Positions 40,939 to 41,345 of a DNA stretch of 41,345 nucleotides are shown here, in pieces. Source of the DNA: Bifidobacterium pluvialisilvae (GTDB lineage Bacteria > Actinomycetota > Actinomycetes > Actinomycetales > Bifidobacteriaceae); the NCBI RefSeq assembly GCF_019331695.1, contig NZ_JAHBBI010000016.1, positions 1 to 41,345 on the forward strand. The letters are read 5' to 3'. Positions within the stretch are counted from its first letter, which is position 1, and every line of letters starts with the position of its first letter. The notes beneath the pieces were generated by a model. The model was not told the origin of the DNA and did not search any database. It saw nothing but the letters and a program-made list of their open reading frames with translations. Position numbers and translations under genes: made by a program.

Positions 40939-41012
40939 GGTGGCTATAGCTCAGTTGGTAGAGCATCTGATTGTGGTTCAGAAGGTCGCGTGTTCGAGCC
41001 ACGTTAGCCACC
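40939..41012 (+). tRNA. tRNA-His (anticodon GTG)
   Basis: The cloverleaf is complete: acceptor GTGGCTA/TAGCCAC, D-arm GCTC/GAGC with loop AGTTGGTA, anticodon stem TCTGA/TCAGA with loop TTGTGGT (anticodon GTG), and T-arm GCGTG/CACGT with loop TTCGAGC. A G lies at -1 opposite a C discriminator, the identity mark of tRNA-His. CCA is not fully encoded. Confidence 0.97.
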
Positions 41013-41020
41013 CCGAAGTC

Positions 41021-41051
41021 AAGGGCTTCTCCACGCGGAGAAGCCCTTTTT
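41021..41051 (+). terminator. Terminator after tRNA-His
   Basis: AAGGGCTTCTCC pairs perfectly with GGAGAAGCCCTT around an ACGC loop and is followed by TTT, an intrinsic terminator. Confidence 0.93.
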
Positions 41052-41275
41052 CGTTATGTTTGACCTGGCCGATCCAAGGCCGGCGTGTGCCAATGTCGGC
41101 GTCCGCCAATCCGGCACCGGAGGCCGGCGTGTGCCGTCCGGTATCCAAAGGTCGGGTCTGCTGGACCAGTGCCCGAGGCCGGGTTATAGGTTTATAGGCC
41201 CAAATGTGTGTCTATTTTGGGGCTAAGGGTCAAAACGTGGGTCTTATTCGCGCGTGTTGTTGGCGTGTTGGTAGG
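41052..41275. other. Gene-free region after tRNA-His
   Basis: I see no gene. GGCCGGCGTGTGCC occurs twice (about 41079 and 41122). The AT-richer part near 41190-41260 has no clear hairpin. Confidence 0.5.
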
Positions 41276-41345
41276 TTAGTGTGAGCGTCCGGCCCAGCCG
41301 GTTCTGATGCCGAACCCGCTTTCGTAGGCGTCGACGCCGGTGGCG
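41276..41345 (-). CDS. Possible C-terminal end of a gene cut by the window edge
   Basis: On the minus strand a frame enters from the edge and reads ATGVDAYESGFGIRTGWAGR, then SH and a TAA stop at 41276-41278. The composition looks protein-like, but with only 22 residues no family can be named and it may be chance. Confidence 0.35.
   Translation of the reverse strand, partial: ATGVDAYESGFGIRTGWAGRSH

Noticed and set aside
41190-41262. Degenerate copy of the GTGGGTCTAT element near the window end
   Set aside because: Only short fragments such as GTGGGTCTTA match and no stem can be drawn.
1-41345. Prophage, integrase or transposase gene
   Set aside because: No such protein appears in any frame; tRNA-His is not followed by an integrase or a duplicated tRNA end in this window.

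Overview
The window is a GC-rich actinobacterial chromosome segment, most likely from a Bifidobacterium. Evidence for this: several LacI-family regulators beside small sugar-catabolism clusters, the purF-purM-purD and purC-purL/purT blocks, actinobacterial LexA boxes, a zinc-independent ribosomal-protein operon of the mycobacterial type, and GGAGG-like ribosome binding sites. The species cannot be fixed from the sequence.

Layout. 1-0.9 kb is gene-free and holds tandem and palindromic repeats. 0.9-5.4 kb carries an alpha/beta hydrolase, a LacI regulator, a shortened MFS exporter and a second LacI regulator divergent from it, with twin operators between them. 5.6-10.9 kb is a sugar-catabolism locus that looks eroded by deletions. 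It has a hydroxyacid-dehydrogenase-like gene, the 5' fragment of an AGE-family sugar epimerase, a LacI regulator, a nitroreductase between two copies of a palindromic element, a TIM-barrel isomerase, and a small chimera joining the start of a GH28-like glycosidase to the end of a TIM-barrel isomerase. Two of its genes share a TGAAATCGGTTTCA operator.

11.0-19.6 kb is a metal (zinc) region: two Zur-like Fur-family regulators, a membrane-anchored binding protein, a cysteine-rich small protein, a ZnuA-ZinT fusion, zinc-free paralogues of L28, L33, S14, L36 and L32, a CobW-like protein without a P-loop, and a ZnuA-type lipoprotein. Four 15-bp sites of the form TGAnAnnnnTTATCA mark a local Zur regulon. 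In both ZnuA-type proteins a Glu stands where the family's third His ligand is expected. 19.7-24.6 kb is a tightly overlapping four-gene operon: a binding-protein/VWA lipoprotein, XpaC-like, a membrane-anchored binding protein and TelA. Its third gene is a close paralogue of the binding protein next to the first Zur-like regulator. This pair of loci is the best candidate for an undescribed envelope or metal-stress system.

25.1-29.1 kb is purF-purM-purD. 29.2-31.5 kb is an SOS cassette (two LexA boxes, Y-family polymerase, YolD-like protein), followed by an aminotransferase, a small helical protein and an EcsC-family protein. 34.7-40.7 kb is purC-purL and purT on the minus strand. The window ends with tRNA-His and its terminator, and possibly the tail of another minus-strand gene. 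Intergenic spaces are rich in long perfect inverted repeats.
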